DNA from: Mactromeris polynyma
Taxonomy: Eukaryota; Mollusca; Bivalvia; Venerida; Mactridae
Direction of reading: 5' to 3'
NCBI GenBank assembly: GCA_032209605.1
Contig: JASFXZ010000009.1
Coordinates: 21,439,553 to 21,503,552, forward strand
Length of the DNA: 64,000 nucleotides
In this document: positions 36,501 through 50,500 of the stretch, in pieces
How positions within the stretch are numbered: position 1 is the first letter of the stretch
Layout: every line of letters begins with the position of its first letter
Notes under the pieces: model-generated
Database searches by the model: none
Told to the model about the DNA's origin: nothing
Seen by the model: the letters and a program-made list of their open reading frames with translations, nothing else
Made by a program: the position numbers and the translations under genes

Positions 36501-36944
36501 AGCGGCATTGTCCAAGCAAAAATACATGTTATATATTAAATCAATGTATTTTATGTTATCACAATTATCAATTGAACAGAATTGTACAGAAATGATTGAA
36601 TTATTTTATAAAAATATATATGATGTATTGAAAACCAACTTTAAACATCTACACGTGTTTTAAATAATATAGAAGCACTGTTAACTTGTGAATATATCTG
36701 ACTTACACTATCAAGTTCACAATCAAAATAACACATTGCATGGTAATGAATATGGTATTGCTATTTATGGCTACAAATGCAAACGACGCACTAAAGCATT
36801 CTAACACATTATAAATAATACATCAGTAGAAACTAATCAAGTATTTTATCATCGAATTGATTGAGAAATGACACAATATACAAAAATATAAATCAGAACT
36901 ATTGATACAAATGGCAACATTGTGCACTTAAACCTGTTTTTCTT
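30541..36944. other. 6.4-kb interval without recognised gene
   Basis: AT-rich sequence between the minisatellites and the 3' flank of the phosphatase gene. Bases 31370-31790 are T-rich with poly(A)-signal-like ends and could be a retroposon tail. The only longer open stretch is on the minus strand at 33219-33884: two frames in the same phase separated by a single stop near 33456. Its translation matches no family I know, so I do not call it a gene. Confidence 0.45.
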
Positions 36945-37325
36945 GTCCCCTGTATAACTATATATAAAACATATGACTACAGGGCTGATAGGGTTTTGAA
37001 CCCAGAGGCATAATTTGAGCAACCTAGGTAGGATACCACACTGCTACATTTCAAACATCAAAACCATGGGTCGGGTGGTTTAAGAGAATAAACTTTCATA
37101 GTTTTCCTATGTTAGTGTTTAGAAAACCTGTGACCCAGGAGCTGAGCCAGTTTTGACACCAGAGTCACAATTTGATAAATCAAGGTAGGGGATCACTGGA
37201 CAATGCTACATACTAAATATCAAAAACATGGATATTTTGGTCATGGACAAGATAAACATCTATGTAAAACATGTGTTCACTGGGGCAGGGCCAATATTGC
37301 CCAAAAGGGGTATGTTCATTTTTAT
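36945..37325 (+). repeat. Mollusc-type dispersed noncoding repeat, two to three tandem units
   Basis: Units of about 150 bp share AGCCAGTTTTGACACC / GGGTTTTGAACCC, then CAGAGnCACAATTTGA, CACTGGACAATGCTACAT and AAATATCAAA. This phrase order is one I associate with an abundant bivalve repeat. The third unit is partial (GGGGCAGGGCCAATATTG). It lies about 440 bp past the stop codon of the phosphatase gene. Confidence 0.65.
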
Positions 37326-37765
37326 CTGCCAGTTTCCCCCTAAAATTTTCACAGTTGATTAATGTAGCAGTATCTTCGACCTTACATATACGTCTAGTAA
37401 AAATGTCCAATATGATGTCTGAATGTGATTTTTTTCTCGTACTTGAAATATAAGAAAGAGTAGGGAGGGTGTAAAACAGTATACTAAGGCACAAGGGTGG
37501 TTTACCTAAAATATATAACTTGTTAAGCTGGACGTGAAGGGGTAAATGATGAACGCCACAAATGAAACATTCACAAACAAATATCACATGTTAATCCACC
37601 GAATCGCAACTACAAGCCATCGAAAATGTTGAATGTCATAATAAAGATACATTTATATCACCACTTCCATTCTAAAGTTTCTTCAATATCTTTTTATCGC
37701 TGATAAAATATACAGCCAGACCGGACATCATCTTTCACAAAACGTACTGAAGACACAATGGATTT

Positions 37766-40700
37766 TTACTTTGCTTTGTTCATTTCTATAAAAGTGTCAA
37801 CTGTCTTGTAGCAGAACTTCAGCTGGTTCTGAAAGGAAACAAATACAGATATTTACGAGGAACACTATTTGCACAATAACTGTGCTGATATAGCAGATCA
37901 TTTTAGCTCACAAAATTCATGAATATGTACGTAATGCCCCGGTCACAACCGGCCGTACACCTGTCTGCGGCGGGTCTACGACGATATTTGCAAAAGATCC
38001 GTGTATTAGACACACGCAAGTAGGCCGCCGCATGTCCAACAGCTTCTGCGGATGGTTACGTTTTTTCGTGAACGCACGTGACACGTGAAAGCACGTGAGT
38101 AGCACGGGGCTGCACGTCCATCTTGCTTGGCTGCGAGGTTTGTTACTGGCCCCAGATGCATATTTATTCTGCGGTGTCTGCAAGATCGCCGCACAACCAA
38201 CGTATTTGCATTGTGCAAACGATGCAATGTGACCGCTCACCTTACGGCAAATTTGCGCTCGCTGTAGAGCGGAAGTACGTCCATCTTGGCATGCACACGT
38301 TTTGCCTCGCAGTATATAAGGCCGGTCTGCCCTGGGAAAACACATCATTCAGTCGCCTGCACTTTTCAAGCGCACACTTATTAGAAGCAATAAAACATTG
38401 GTCATTAAGGTAGTTAAAAATCCGCTGATGATGTGTCAGGCCCCTTTGGGAATGCTTCGTCCCCGATCATGAAGGGAAGCACCCAGTACTGTCGCCTTAT
38501 TCTTTCCAAGAGACGTCGGCGCTCTCTGATAATGAGAGCAAACTTGAGGGCATGACGAATCTTTTCCTCTGCCAGCAGCACACGCAACTGAACCCAACGC
38601 AATTGATGGGCTTAGATCGGACCCGGTATCATCAAGACAGTGTTATTGAAGCCCAAATGACCTCTTGTACTCGCCTGATATATATATATATACATATTTG
38701 CACATGACTCGTGCAGGTTACGTACCCACTTCGTGCGAACATCACATGGGCTTCTTGCAGTCGTCTTACGGAGCAGTGCGGAGCCGCACCTTGCCGTACG
38801 TCAGTTGCACGTCACCTATACTGGGTTGTACGTTCAACTTGCGGGTATTAGGTTGGTGTTCGTGCGGACGCACAAGGGCCCGTACGGCGAACGTAAGTTG
38901 CCTGTAGGATTTCTGTACAGACGCATTATGCCATAGAATTAATAACAAATTAAGATAGTGAAATTAAACTCTGAAAATGGGAAATTTTACATACTGCATT
39001 CTGGATTGTAGTCTTCCGCCTTGTTCTCACTTGTCTCAAAGTGTTTCCGATGTTAACCTCTCTTTCACATTGTATTTTCTGCAGCAGACATGCCACAAAA
39101 GAAAATAAGCCACTTCTCTTACCCGCATCTCTAAAATGATAATCAAAACGAATACAATATAAAATTCCGGTAGTAAAATACTACAAACAACAATATTTAT
39201 TTTCAACTTGGATTACATATTACAACATAACGTAATAATAGTATTTCAAAGAAAGTTGTCCAATTGGTTTATGCCCTTCACATTCAATAAAGGTGTTAAA
39301 AGTGTAGCATAGATAATCCTGAATAAATTTCATGTGGCGGATTAAAGTATAAATATCCATGATTTTCAAATATTACTCACAAGCAATGTACTAAGATGTG
39401 TGATTCTTTTTCTCCAAATTGTGTAGCATAATCATATACTTCCTTCACAAATTCTACAAAATCACTTGGGTCAGAGGGCGTTTCTTTGCCATGCATCCAG
39501 TCATGGTATTTGAAGTGATACGATGTTCTCTCTCCCTTATAGAACTGAAAACATTATATATACATTCCAATGAAGATATGTCGGTTCATATATACACATC
39601 ATGAGTTTCGGTGGAATTATCATTCTTAGAAATATACCGTACTTAAAACCCGTAACGAGATAGCTATTGGTCTCAAAGAGTCGGAGAGCATTATTCAAAA
39701 CATATACAAACATTATGTTCATAGGTATTATCTAAATCATTAATCATTAAATAATGATCCTCCACTGTAATTGAAGCGAGTGACGAAACGAAAATGCTAG
39801 TTATAGAGAAAACACTTAAAGATGCTCCCCTCGACACCAATAACTTCTTTTGCGAAGACATGTGTTCTTTATATAATCAATACGATTGCTGAGAATTCGT
39901 CAGGTGACACAATGTTGAATTAAAAGTGGACAGTATCATTATATGCAGATTCGGGAATTGTGAAGAGGCTAAGCTTTTTAAATAGTCATTAGTTCTAAGA
40001 TCTACAGCTGTTTAGCTGTTTGATCGTATATGTGGATTTGCACTCACTTGATGTTGTGCAAACATACTACCAAACTGTTGAAAGTCACATAAAAAGAAAC
40101 AGTAAAGTTCCTACATATTTACCAGAAATGATAATTTCAAAATGTCGAAACGATTGTTTCTTTTATTTTAGTGTATCCTAAAAAAGTTGTGATTTTGAAC
40201 ATACGGGGTTTTCGAACGGTGCCTCGAGGCATTGTCTTGTGTATGTGTCGTTCCCTTAGCATTTAATCTATATTTCAATATACACGTATGTGTAGATAAT
40301 AAGATACTTTCTACAGACTACAAGATGCATACACGATACACGGGGAAATTTGTATTGTGTCAATAAGCATTGCGAACTTCGGATAATGCAATTAACGAAT
40401 CATTACTCGATTCTTCATACCTTTCCCTTGTTTTCAATCTTCATTTTATTGACTGTGTATTTTGGATTTGAGTGAAGTTTATCGCAAGAAATAGTGAAGT
40501 TTCCGAACGTAAAAGACTGATTTGTCGCTGGAACATAAACACCTACATCCTGAAATGTATACAAAGAACATTTGATTTCAGCGAAAAAACATTGCATGCC
40601 TAATGGATATTTAAAAAGTACAAGCTGGATAGGTATTAACTACTCGTTTTGAGTCAACTTTGATGAACTATTTAATTTGTTTCAATAATATCAAAACATG

Positions 40701-41530
40701 CAAACCAATTTTGAAGGCGTGATTCCATCCATATCTAACACACATACACATTGCTCTTGGAAAACCATACATATGAACTCCTGAACAAATTCTTTCAATG
40801 GAGTTTGTGCAGCAATAAATCTGTCCTTTGTTTTAAAACTCTGAAAATAAAATTACAACTGACATTGAATGTTGAAATGTAATCAATGATTGGAACAGTT
40901 ACAAGCTTTTCATTTCTTTAAATGCGTAACTTGACGCGTTTCAGAAACAGCAAAGTTTGCTAAGTTGTACTATACAACATCATTTATCCATGTTCTCCTC
41001 AATCAAAATATGCTGGATAAAAATTACAAAAGATTAATCTTCTAGAAAGCAGCATCAGAACCTATTACATATCAAGTCAATGGAAAATGAATTCCAAGTT
41101 TGGGAAAATATTCACGTACGTTAATATACACAGCATTCGTGTAATCAGAGTCTTCCGATTGTTTGTCCACATAAAGTCTGACACGATGTTTGTCACCTTA
41201 AAAGAAACAGAATATTAGTGTATTGTCCGATCAAACGTATCAACAATATCTTACATCGGTTCATGTGTATGGATATAGTTATATGAACACTAAGGCCAAA
41301 TTTCCTTCAATAATGGCTGTGTTCATTATTATTAAACAAATAAGTATTGCCCTCATCCAATATTTTACTTTATGTCACATAAACTACACATACGGAGCAA
41401 GGGCGTATACCATTTTTAAGTAATAGATACCTGCAATGTCCGCAGTTGGACGATTTGATTTGTCCTTTTTATGGTTCAGAATAGCTTTCTTTTCATCGTC
41501 ACTTTCATTGTCAACCATAGGCTTCAAATT
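37766..41530 (-). CDS. RPTP phosphatase-like domain D2: coding exons 21-27
   Basis: Exons: 41431-41530, 41120-41196, 40706-40840, 40421-40549, 39381-39544, 38995-39130 and 37766-37828. D2 aligns with membrane-distal PTP domains: RFIAAQTPLKEFV, YVPATNQSF and a final KFCYKTVDTFI. It lacks key catalytic residues. The WPD position reads HDW (YKYHDWMHG, 1473-1475) and the signature is HCLDAGKRSG, keeping Cys1513 and Arg1519 but not the usual loop. Like most receptor D2 domains it is probably inactive and regulatory. The exon at 40706-40840 ends at a weak donor (GTTTGC). The stop TAA is at 37766-37768. I found no canonical poly(A) signal close downstream. Confidence 0.9.
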
Positions 41531-44500
41531 CTGTTTTTTTTGTAACAAATATATTATCAAAACGAATTGCAAGATGGTGTTCATTAAACATAAAGTGTAT
41601 GAAGGTAGGTATTCTTACATGCATCATCATATATCATAATTCTTCTGCGGATTAACATGTTCAAAAGGTACAAATCCCAGCTATAAATTGTATAACGAAC
41701 ATAATCAAATAAATTGGGTTTAAATGCATTTATATGAATTGTGTGTAACGTTTGAATCGTTGCTAATGTCATTTAACATTCGATATATGTTTCACACATA
41801 TTCTTAGATATTCTTGCACCGAACACTACTACACAATTGTATATGTGTAGTTTTCAGCTAAATTATATTTTGTATCGCCTTTTCGTCTAACATTACATAT
41901 AACTGTTGGTTTCATTATAACAATGAATACATACCGTAAACAGTTCACCGAACTGAGCATCTGTCGTGGCCTTTATTTTATCATGAAATGTTTCTGCTGT
42001 AATACATTCGCATTCAAAGGCAAGAGCATACACACAGGCTTTGTATATATACAAGTATTGTTCCTGAAATAATATATATGATAATACAGTCAATAGACAT
42101 GTAAAACCCATTTAGAGGCTAGGCCATTATATACGTATTTACTTTGTACCCCAGGAAACGCTATTTAGTAACATTATAACAAGTACAATACTTAAACATA
42201 ACTTAAACATGACAAAATGAGCGATATGTGACAAGTCAATGTAACCTATCCTGGGAAATATGACGATACATGAGTACGATGGGCAAAGCATGTATACACT
42301 TTTATAATGTGTGTTTCACCAGGACAAAATGACGATATATTTGTACAGTTATTGACTTTTTACTACGAAACGCGATTTGTCCATAGAAACATGCTGAAAA
42401 AATTCATTGGAACATACTGTCAACAAAATTTACGTTGTTTGCAAACACAGTTGCCTGGAAGAAAGTAAATTATTAATAAAGCACGCATAATAAAATACGA
42501 ACCGGAGTTTGTACCATGTTTACTCTTTGTTGTCTCATACTTCTAACACACGTAGAAACGTGGATGGATTTTGTTGCTTTACCTTCTGCTATAAGACGAT
42601 CGAGTGCAATCAATGTACCTGTACGACCGATACCAGCGCTGTAAATTTGAATATATAATTTAGAAAATACACAACGTATGTGTTTAGATATAAGGTAAAA
42701 TAAGTACGTGCACAACTCAAAACACAAACGTGGTCATAGTATTCTCATATTCACATAGTATTTGGAAGGAAACAGTAAAACAAGATTCACTAGTGAATCA
42801 CCGACATTAAAGTTATCATTGATATATGTTTGATTTAACCAATGTATACCAAGGTGTACCTGCAATGTACAATTATTGGACCAGGTTCCTGACTTGAGAT
42901 GGACTTCAGCCTCTGTCGAAATTCTAACAGACTAGTTAGATCATCTGGCACTCCTTTGTCTGGCCATGCCGTAAAATGTAACTGTGTGACTGTCCTGTTA
43001 TGAGTTGCCTGTGAATGAATATTGACACATAGCATTAAACACACAAAATCAATACAATGCGAAGTACTTCAACAATAAATGCATTTGCAATAATTCTTCT
43101 TAAAATATATACATAGACAGTGATCTGAAATAATCGTAAAAATATCACACAAATGAAATTAAACAAATTGATTATATCCAGCTTTGTGAGAATATAAAAC
43201 GCCATCCTGGCACACACACTACTATACAAAACCTACTTTTGATACACTGAATGTCCTAATTGTGTATTCAGCGTATTCTTCGACATTTCTGCACATAACG
43301 GTGACCTCACCATAAACTTTGCTTGTTCCAATTGTGGGCCAATATTGTCCACATTTCATTCCCTGTTAAATAAAGAATGATGCATTTCAAAAGACAATAA
43401 TTTAACTGCTCCACAAGTATACATAGAGAGTAACCACGACACATTAATAAAGATGAACATTTGTAATAGTTAATAACAAGCGAAACAATAAGGATACATA
43501 CATAGAAACTGCAGTAACATCATACAGTTACAAGAATGCAAGACCTAAACAAAAAATCATCAGTGGTTCTCAACTCTATTTACCGTTATTTCTCGAAGAT
43601 TGGTCACCATTATTATTATTTCCGATTGCTCATGCCAGACCATTTTCCAGAAGGTTTTAAAGCCGCTCGATGTGTCAGCTGTTGGACCTATAAACGATTC
43701 GAACTAAACAGTAAAGCAGAGTGTTAGATTTAAATGAATATGTTAGTATCAGGTAGAAAAAACGACAAATTAATACTGGTTACCAGTAAGGTGTTGATTT
43801 GTTAAAATACATGTAAAAGTAAGCGAGCTTGCTCTCAGACAACACACATAGTAAATCACTAAAAAATTGATTTTAGACCAAAGACAAATTGAACTTTGGA
43901 TTTTAACTTTACCAACACTAAGATAATAATATTGAAAGAAATACCTAATGAAGCGATATAGCATTTCTCCTTCATGTAGCCCTGAAAACAATCAACAAAT
44001 GCATTGTGTTAGAAAGTAACTAGCAATTACATTGTAAGTGTAACACTGTACTAAAATGTTGTTTAATGCACATTTGAAGAACATCGGTGTACGCTGATAA
44101 CTTTTATTTGTTCTTAGATTGTGATAGCGACAACGTAAAATATTAAAAGCAAGAGTGCTATCGACAGCTGTATCAATATAATGTCCCCGTTGACATAAAT
44201 TACAAATGACCAACGAATGTAATATTTAAAATTTCCGGAAAATAAATAAACAAACTATGAATTAAGAATATAATATATAAACTTCTTGTTCTTTCTACTG
44301 TTTCAAATTACAAGTTGATCCGCACAAATTTGCTCGTGCTTTTATGTTTACAGCAAATTCAATTTGCATATTTATGTACGTAATACTTCGTGCAATAAGA
44401 TATGTATTGAAATTGGATAAATGACGAAATCGAACTTATATTTGAATGCGTAGCCTAGTGCAGTGTAGGACAACTCAAAACAAATACTTACATCCATATA

Positions 44501-47500
44501 ACAAGCATTGATAAAAAAGTCAGGGTCCTCTGGTATTGTTACACGTGAGTGGTCATCTGTAATACATCATTAGTGGTAATAACATCATAAATATACACAC
44601 AACACTGAACATTTGCAACATATGGTGATTTGTAGTACAAGTTGATACGTCTTATAACTTACTAATAAGTTAACAGCGTGGGATCGGTGGAAATAAGGAC
44701 ATATATGTATATGTCATAGGTAATGTCATTACAGGTTAACACAGTGCATCGATTCTTATGATTCAAGTAGTAGTCAAAATAGTTTATCCGCTATTTTGTA
44801 TTTCGAAAACGTGCACTGCATTATAACGAAGTGATCTGAAAAGATGAACTTAATTTTATAGCATTACTGCAGCTTTTATGAAACAAAAAAAGATGTATCC
44901 GTTGGCTTCTTAGAAACTATGTGAATACTAACGGCGGGATATGTCTTTTGACTAGTATGCAACCATTAAGCCACGCAATTGCGGCATAATACTGACTTAT
45001 GCTTTGATCAACGTTATAGAAGTGTCAACATCAGATGGCACAATAACACTTACCTACGCTAATTAGAATGTTGTTAGTATTCGCTTAAAACGGAGTATTA
45101 TTAGAGTTCGTGTCATACAAATGTTTAATAAATTATAAAAGAAGCATATGTCAATACAATTCTTTATTTTGTATCAGTAGTTCTATAGCTCTATGTGATA
45201 AGTTTTCCACCTTGATCTAAACTCTAGCGCATTGGGGTCGATTCGCTCATGTTTATGTTGTAATGTTTTCTTTATTTTGTTTGTTGTTTCCTTTGCTTTC
45301 TGTTACGTGCTTGCTTACTTGTTATTTCTACTTGTTTGGTTTGTTTCCATATTATTTTAAATAAAAATGACAGCAACTACAACGAACCTCGCATTTCAAA
45401 ATATTTCCTGTCTGATATTGAAATTAAGTTTTTAAATTAGCATTTGGTGGTACACCCATACAAGAGCCGTGACAATATGCCATTTTCGCATAACAGATCA
45501 TTAAAAAGTCCACGCGTGCAGAGCTTCGTACTCGTAGTGTCTGCTTAGCAAATATTGTGCATATCCTCTTGACCACATAACGTACAAACCTTTGCTGGTA
45601 TAATATTCTACATTAACATGGATCTATCCAACCTATGACGTATTGTATATATTACTGTGCCTCCAGATTTCGATAGTACTATGTCAGAAGTTTGCTTACC
45701 GTCATGAGTTTACATGCAACTTATTGTGGATAATGTTACAATATATATCGTTAATTTCAGTTCTATTATAAATTATAACAAAATTGTGTTTAGGCACTAA
45801 ATAATATGATAGTATTATCTTGGTTATTATGAGGGTTGTCCATAGTATGAATTTCTTGTTTTTATAAAATGAATCTGAGAGTAACTCAACACATGAAATT
45901 AGTATCTGATACTTGACATTAAACATGCAAATTCATGTTTTATTTGAAAATATGAGCACCTGCAAAGCAATTGATATTTAATGTGCATTACACAGCATAA
46001 ACATGTAAACGTCTCATATGCATATATTTTCTTATTTTCCTTAATCGAATATACTCACAAGGGAAAATTCCATTGTATCTGTTCAACTTAATATTTTCCG
46101 GTTTGACTGCAACAGTGCAAGGCATGGTAAGGCCCTTTGGTAAGGTCTGAGTTAAATAAAACATAAACATTCATATTCGAGCGAAACTCTGGTTTTTACA
46201 TAATTTAATATTTTGATGTTTGCGTATATTCCTAAATGTGATTCTATTTCTATGACGGGTATGATGTTGTTATATTATATATATATATATATTTATAATA
46301 CTGCAAAGAAAAATCCAGTAATTTCATTGGTTAAAGGCTCGCGTATAGGATTCTATATACACGGCGCTGACAGGGTATATGACGACCGAACTCATTTCCC
46401 CTGCATGCGCCTCGTGACCATTTTCGCTGACGGCTCGACTCGAAAACGTTTATCTCTTAATGTCTGCAAGTTACTAGAAATTGACAATTTATCTTCACAC
46501 ATGATTCAATAAATATTGAACAGATTACATGTGTGCTAGTATTAATATTCAAGACGATAGGTTTTTTTAGGTTTAAGCAAAATTCAGTTCGATAAAGTCC
46601 ATGCGATCAGACGCTTGAAAATAAAAATTAGAGTGCAAGCGCGCGCTTAACCATGTGTATTGAGATACCTTATGGGGTAGTGCCATTAATTTTTAGGCAA
46701 TATAACGTGTGAGTGAAATAAAAATAATTGATCTACAGCAAGTAATTCTCGATATATTTTAAAAGGAAAACGTTTTAATTACTGATATTATACATTACTA
46801 AAACACTCTAAACACTTTTATGAACCAAAAAACAGCAAAAATGCACAGATCTAATTCTTAGATCTAGAGCTAGGCATTGCAACATCGCTTGTTTAGCTAA
46901 ATTCTTATGAAAACACGGATTTGCAGTATTATTAATTCGTTATACAGGTTGTTGACACGCCTCGGGTTATATGGCACACAGACAGGCTGTATTCCCCCAT
47001 ATACCCTGTCAACAACCTGTATAACTAATAATATAAAAGAACATCATATATGTATATACTGATGCAGTACAATATAAAGCTTAATTAATGCTGGACTTAT
47101 AATCGAATATTATCAAACCGATACTCTGAATGATTACCTATGCAAACGATTTTGGTTTAAACGTTTAGGCAACTTATCTAATGCATAACTTTTATATTAC
47201 ACATGGACCGAATACCAAAATGAACTAGCAATAGACAAGGCATATACTTCATAGGTCTTTATCCAAAACTTACATGATATTCTGCTGCAAAAGATTCAAA
47301 AGATTTTCCTGCGACAAAGGCGAACAGCTCATGCACAAACACGTTTTCGATTCGCTCAATCTTTTCCGAGGAGTTGCTGTGTATGTTTTCATCATTTTGG
47401 TGTGCATTGTTACCCTCATGATCTTCATCATCATCCACTTTGCATAGTACGCCTGCAATCTCGGTCTTGGCTGGAATCGGTGGAGGCGAGTTTGAAGCTG

Positions 47501-50500
47501 TTGATCTTTGTGTCGTTGCTAACGTTGTTAAGAGAAACAACTTTCAATGAAATTAATTTTATTGTAACTTTTTCCAAGCGGATAAACGCTTAAATACAAA
47601 ACATACAAATATGATTGTTAAAATCTAAATTAAAACTAAATAATTCAGACGAGGAAACATCAATTATGGTCGTTTTTAAACAAACGCATGCCATTATTTA
47701 AAGTGAAACAAGAATTTGCTAGAATCAAAGCACCTACGTTGTTAGTAGATTTAACCGTGTATGTAGGAGCGATTTTGCTTTTAATTATTAACCTTTGGTA
47801 TCAGACGAGACCGTTCGCATTGGTAGCTCCTCTTGCTTCGTCTTTGGCATTTCTGCAAGCTTCTTTTTTGAAAAGTTGACGTACTCTCCTGATTGTGACG
47901 ACTTTGCAGCACTGGACTTCTGGCTTAGATTTTTAGTTTTACCTAATTCTGAGTTCTCGTATATTCCTCGATCAGTTTGGACCGCTAATGAATTTAAATC
48001 ATGTTTAACCACTGACTTATTGTCATTTTTAACATTTACATACAATGTAGCTGACGCCTCTGGCTCATCGGGCGGTTTGTTCCTCATTCTAAAACGTGTA
48101 TTTAAAAATACAAGTAAAATATGTATGTCATACATATACTAGGGACAATATTTAAGGGAACCCCTTTGACTTTTCAGAGTACGTGACAATACAAAGCTGT
48201 TTTAAAACCGGGCGTTGGTATCGAACGCGTGTAATAAAAGTGCTCAAACTTCACACATTTCTCGTGCATATCGTGTTATTCAAGGTTACAAACTGTGGTT
48301 TCTCACACTTGCCGTTAGACAACACATCTGAAAGGTTTATTTGTCAAGTGCAAAGATGGAAAATGCCTCCTAAAGTGTACATGACGGAAAATAGAAATGG
48401 CGTGCAATTGGCATGTTGGAAGCTGGGCAATCCCAGAACCCAATTGCTAGACACTTTGGTAAATCCAAAGTGTAATTTCGCGACTGTTGTCACGGTATCG
48501 ACAGACGGGTGGGGTCAAGATTAGGGATGGTAGGGGGGGGGGGGCTAAAAAGACATCTCCTCGGCAGGATCGGTATCTGCGCATCATTGCGTTAAGGAAC
48601 CGATTCATTTTGGCACCAGAATTGAGGGATACATTCAGGGGTGCCACGGGAATTCGACTTTGTAAGTCAACTGTTCATAACAGACTTCGTGGGGTGGGGC
48701 TTAAAGCAAGACGTCCATTCAAAGGTATGCATCTGACAATGGCACATAAACGCCTTAGGAATCAGTGGGCACAACGTCATATAGGGCGGCAACAGCGTCA
48801 TTGGCGATACACGATGTTCTCGGATGAATCACGATTCTGTTTGAACTTCACTGATGGTCGAAAACGTGTTTGGAGGAGAGTTGGGTAGAGGTACCATCCT
48901 GCAACAGTCCAGCAGCACGATAGGTATGGGTGGTGGCAGTATCATGGTCTGGGCGGGCATCACGTACAACCAAAGGACGGAATTAATGATTGTACAAGGT
49001 AACTTGACCGGCCAACGTTACGTTGATCAAATTTTACGTCCAGTGGTTGTTCCATTTGCCCAGCGCATTGGTGGAAACTTTGAGTTCCAGGACGATAACG
49101 CGTGCCCCCACCGAGCCCGTCTTGCCGTCGACTTTCTGACACAGCAAGGTGTAAGAGCACTGCCGTGGCCAGCCAAATCCCCGGATATGTCACCTATTGA
49201 GCACATTTGGGATGTGTTAGGTCGCAGGGTGCGCAACAGACCCCAGCGTTGCAACAATTTGCAACAGCTTGGCCGGGCATTACAAGAGGAAAGGCGACGG
49301 ATTCCAAGGGAGATAATCCGTCGCATAATCGCTAGCATGCCTAGAAGGTGTGTCGTGCATGCATCAATGCTCGTGGGGCATGGACCAGATACTGATCCCC
49401 TTCGGGTATAAACATTCCTTATGCCATTGAATTTTTGCTTCTTTCTAATTGAATTTGGGGGTTCCCTTAATTATTGTCCCTAGTATATATGCAATGTACT
49501 ACGATGTTATCCAGAATTTCAGCTATTACAAAGAACCAAATCCTAATGAAATATATTAGCATAAATTCACAGATTACTAATTTGCTGTACTTAGGTTTGA
49601 CCTTCATCTTGTTAATTAAAGCTAATGTTCACTTTGATCGCTGAAATTGATATAGTCGGGTCTGATCTCTGTATTTTGTATTCAAGCATACAGGTTATGG
49701 CCACCTTTATCTGTTCGGATTATATCATAGCATAATATAATATCCGGTGGACAATTACAAGAGACATGCCCACTATACACCCATGTACACAGTAAATATG
49801 CATGGAAACGCAGTGTACCTAAACATGAATCGGATCGAATTACCAAAAAATCATTTATATTATTTACGTATATTATAACACCTAGATTATGTAACTGTTA
49901 TGTTCCTGTAAAACTGTTATTCTCTACTGAAACAGAGGCTGCAGTGCCGTATTATTTTTAAGTCATTACCTTCTCCTAAAGATGACCACGCCTACAATAA
50001 CTACGCCTATTAATAGAAGTCCTGCTGCCGCACCTCCTGCCGCACCAATTGTTGCCGAGTTACCAGATTCTTTCCCGTGTTGTTCTTCAGGTTCTCCTAT
50101 AAATACAAATATTGCTATACATTTAAAACCACTTGGACCATATAACGCTCTATTGAAAACAATACTGGTACATTAGCGTTTTGCTGCAGATTACAATAGA
50201 AACGAAAGTTTGCTTCAAGTTTCCTTGAATTCAAAAGTCAATTATTTCTACTAACACTTGACAGCAACATAACCATTATAGTTCATGCGAAGAATGTATT
50301 TAATACAATAATAAATATATTAAAAAAGTACTACGAGTAATCATAGTATTGTTGTATAATTAAACACCTTATTATATAAAATACAAGTCATTTACCATAA
50401 CACATGAGTCTCATTTCTATTCATTTATTCACACTAATATACAATAACACTAGTGTGTCTATGTTGAATGATTTGAATAAACGTAATACAAAATATAATA

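Noticed and set aside
37213..37587. 124-codon minus-strand frame as an extra exon of the phosphatase
   Set aside because: It lies past the stop codon and overlaps a mollusc-type noncoding repeat.
37917..38413. 143- and 96-codon frames on opposite strands in the RPTP intron
   Set aside because: They lie in a GC-rich foreign block where stops are rarer; no domain is recognisable apart from the weak RRQYWVLPF hint further right.
46213..46512. 99-codon frame, and its relative at 19999-20205, as a conserved small protein
   Set aside because: Both lie in copies of dispersed repeat R1 and owe their similarity to repeat identity. The start codons are not homologous and the frame has no recognisable domain.
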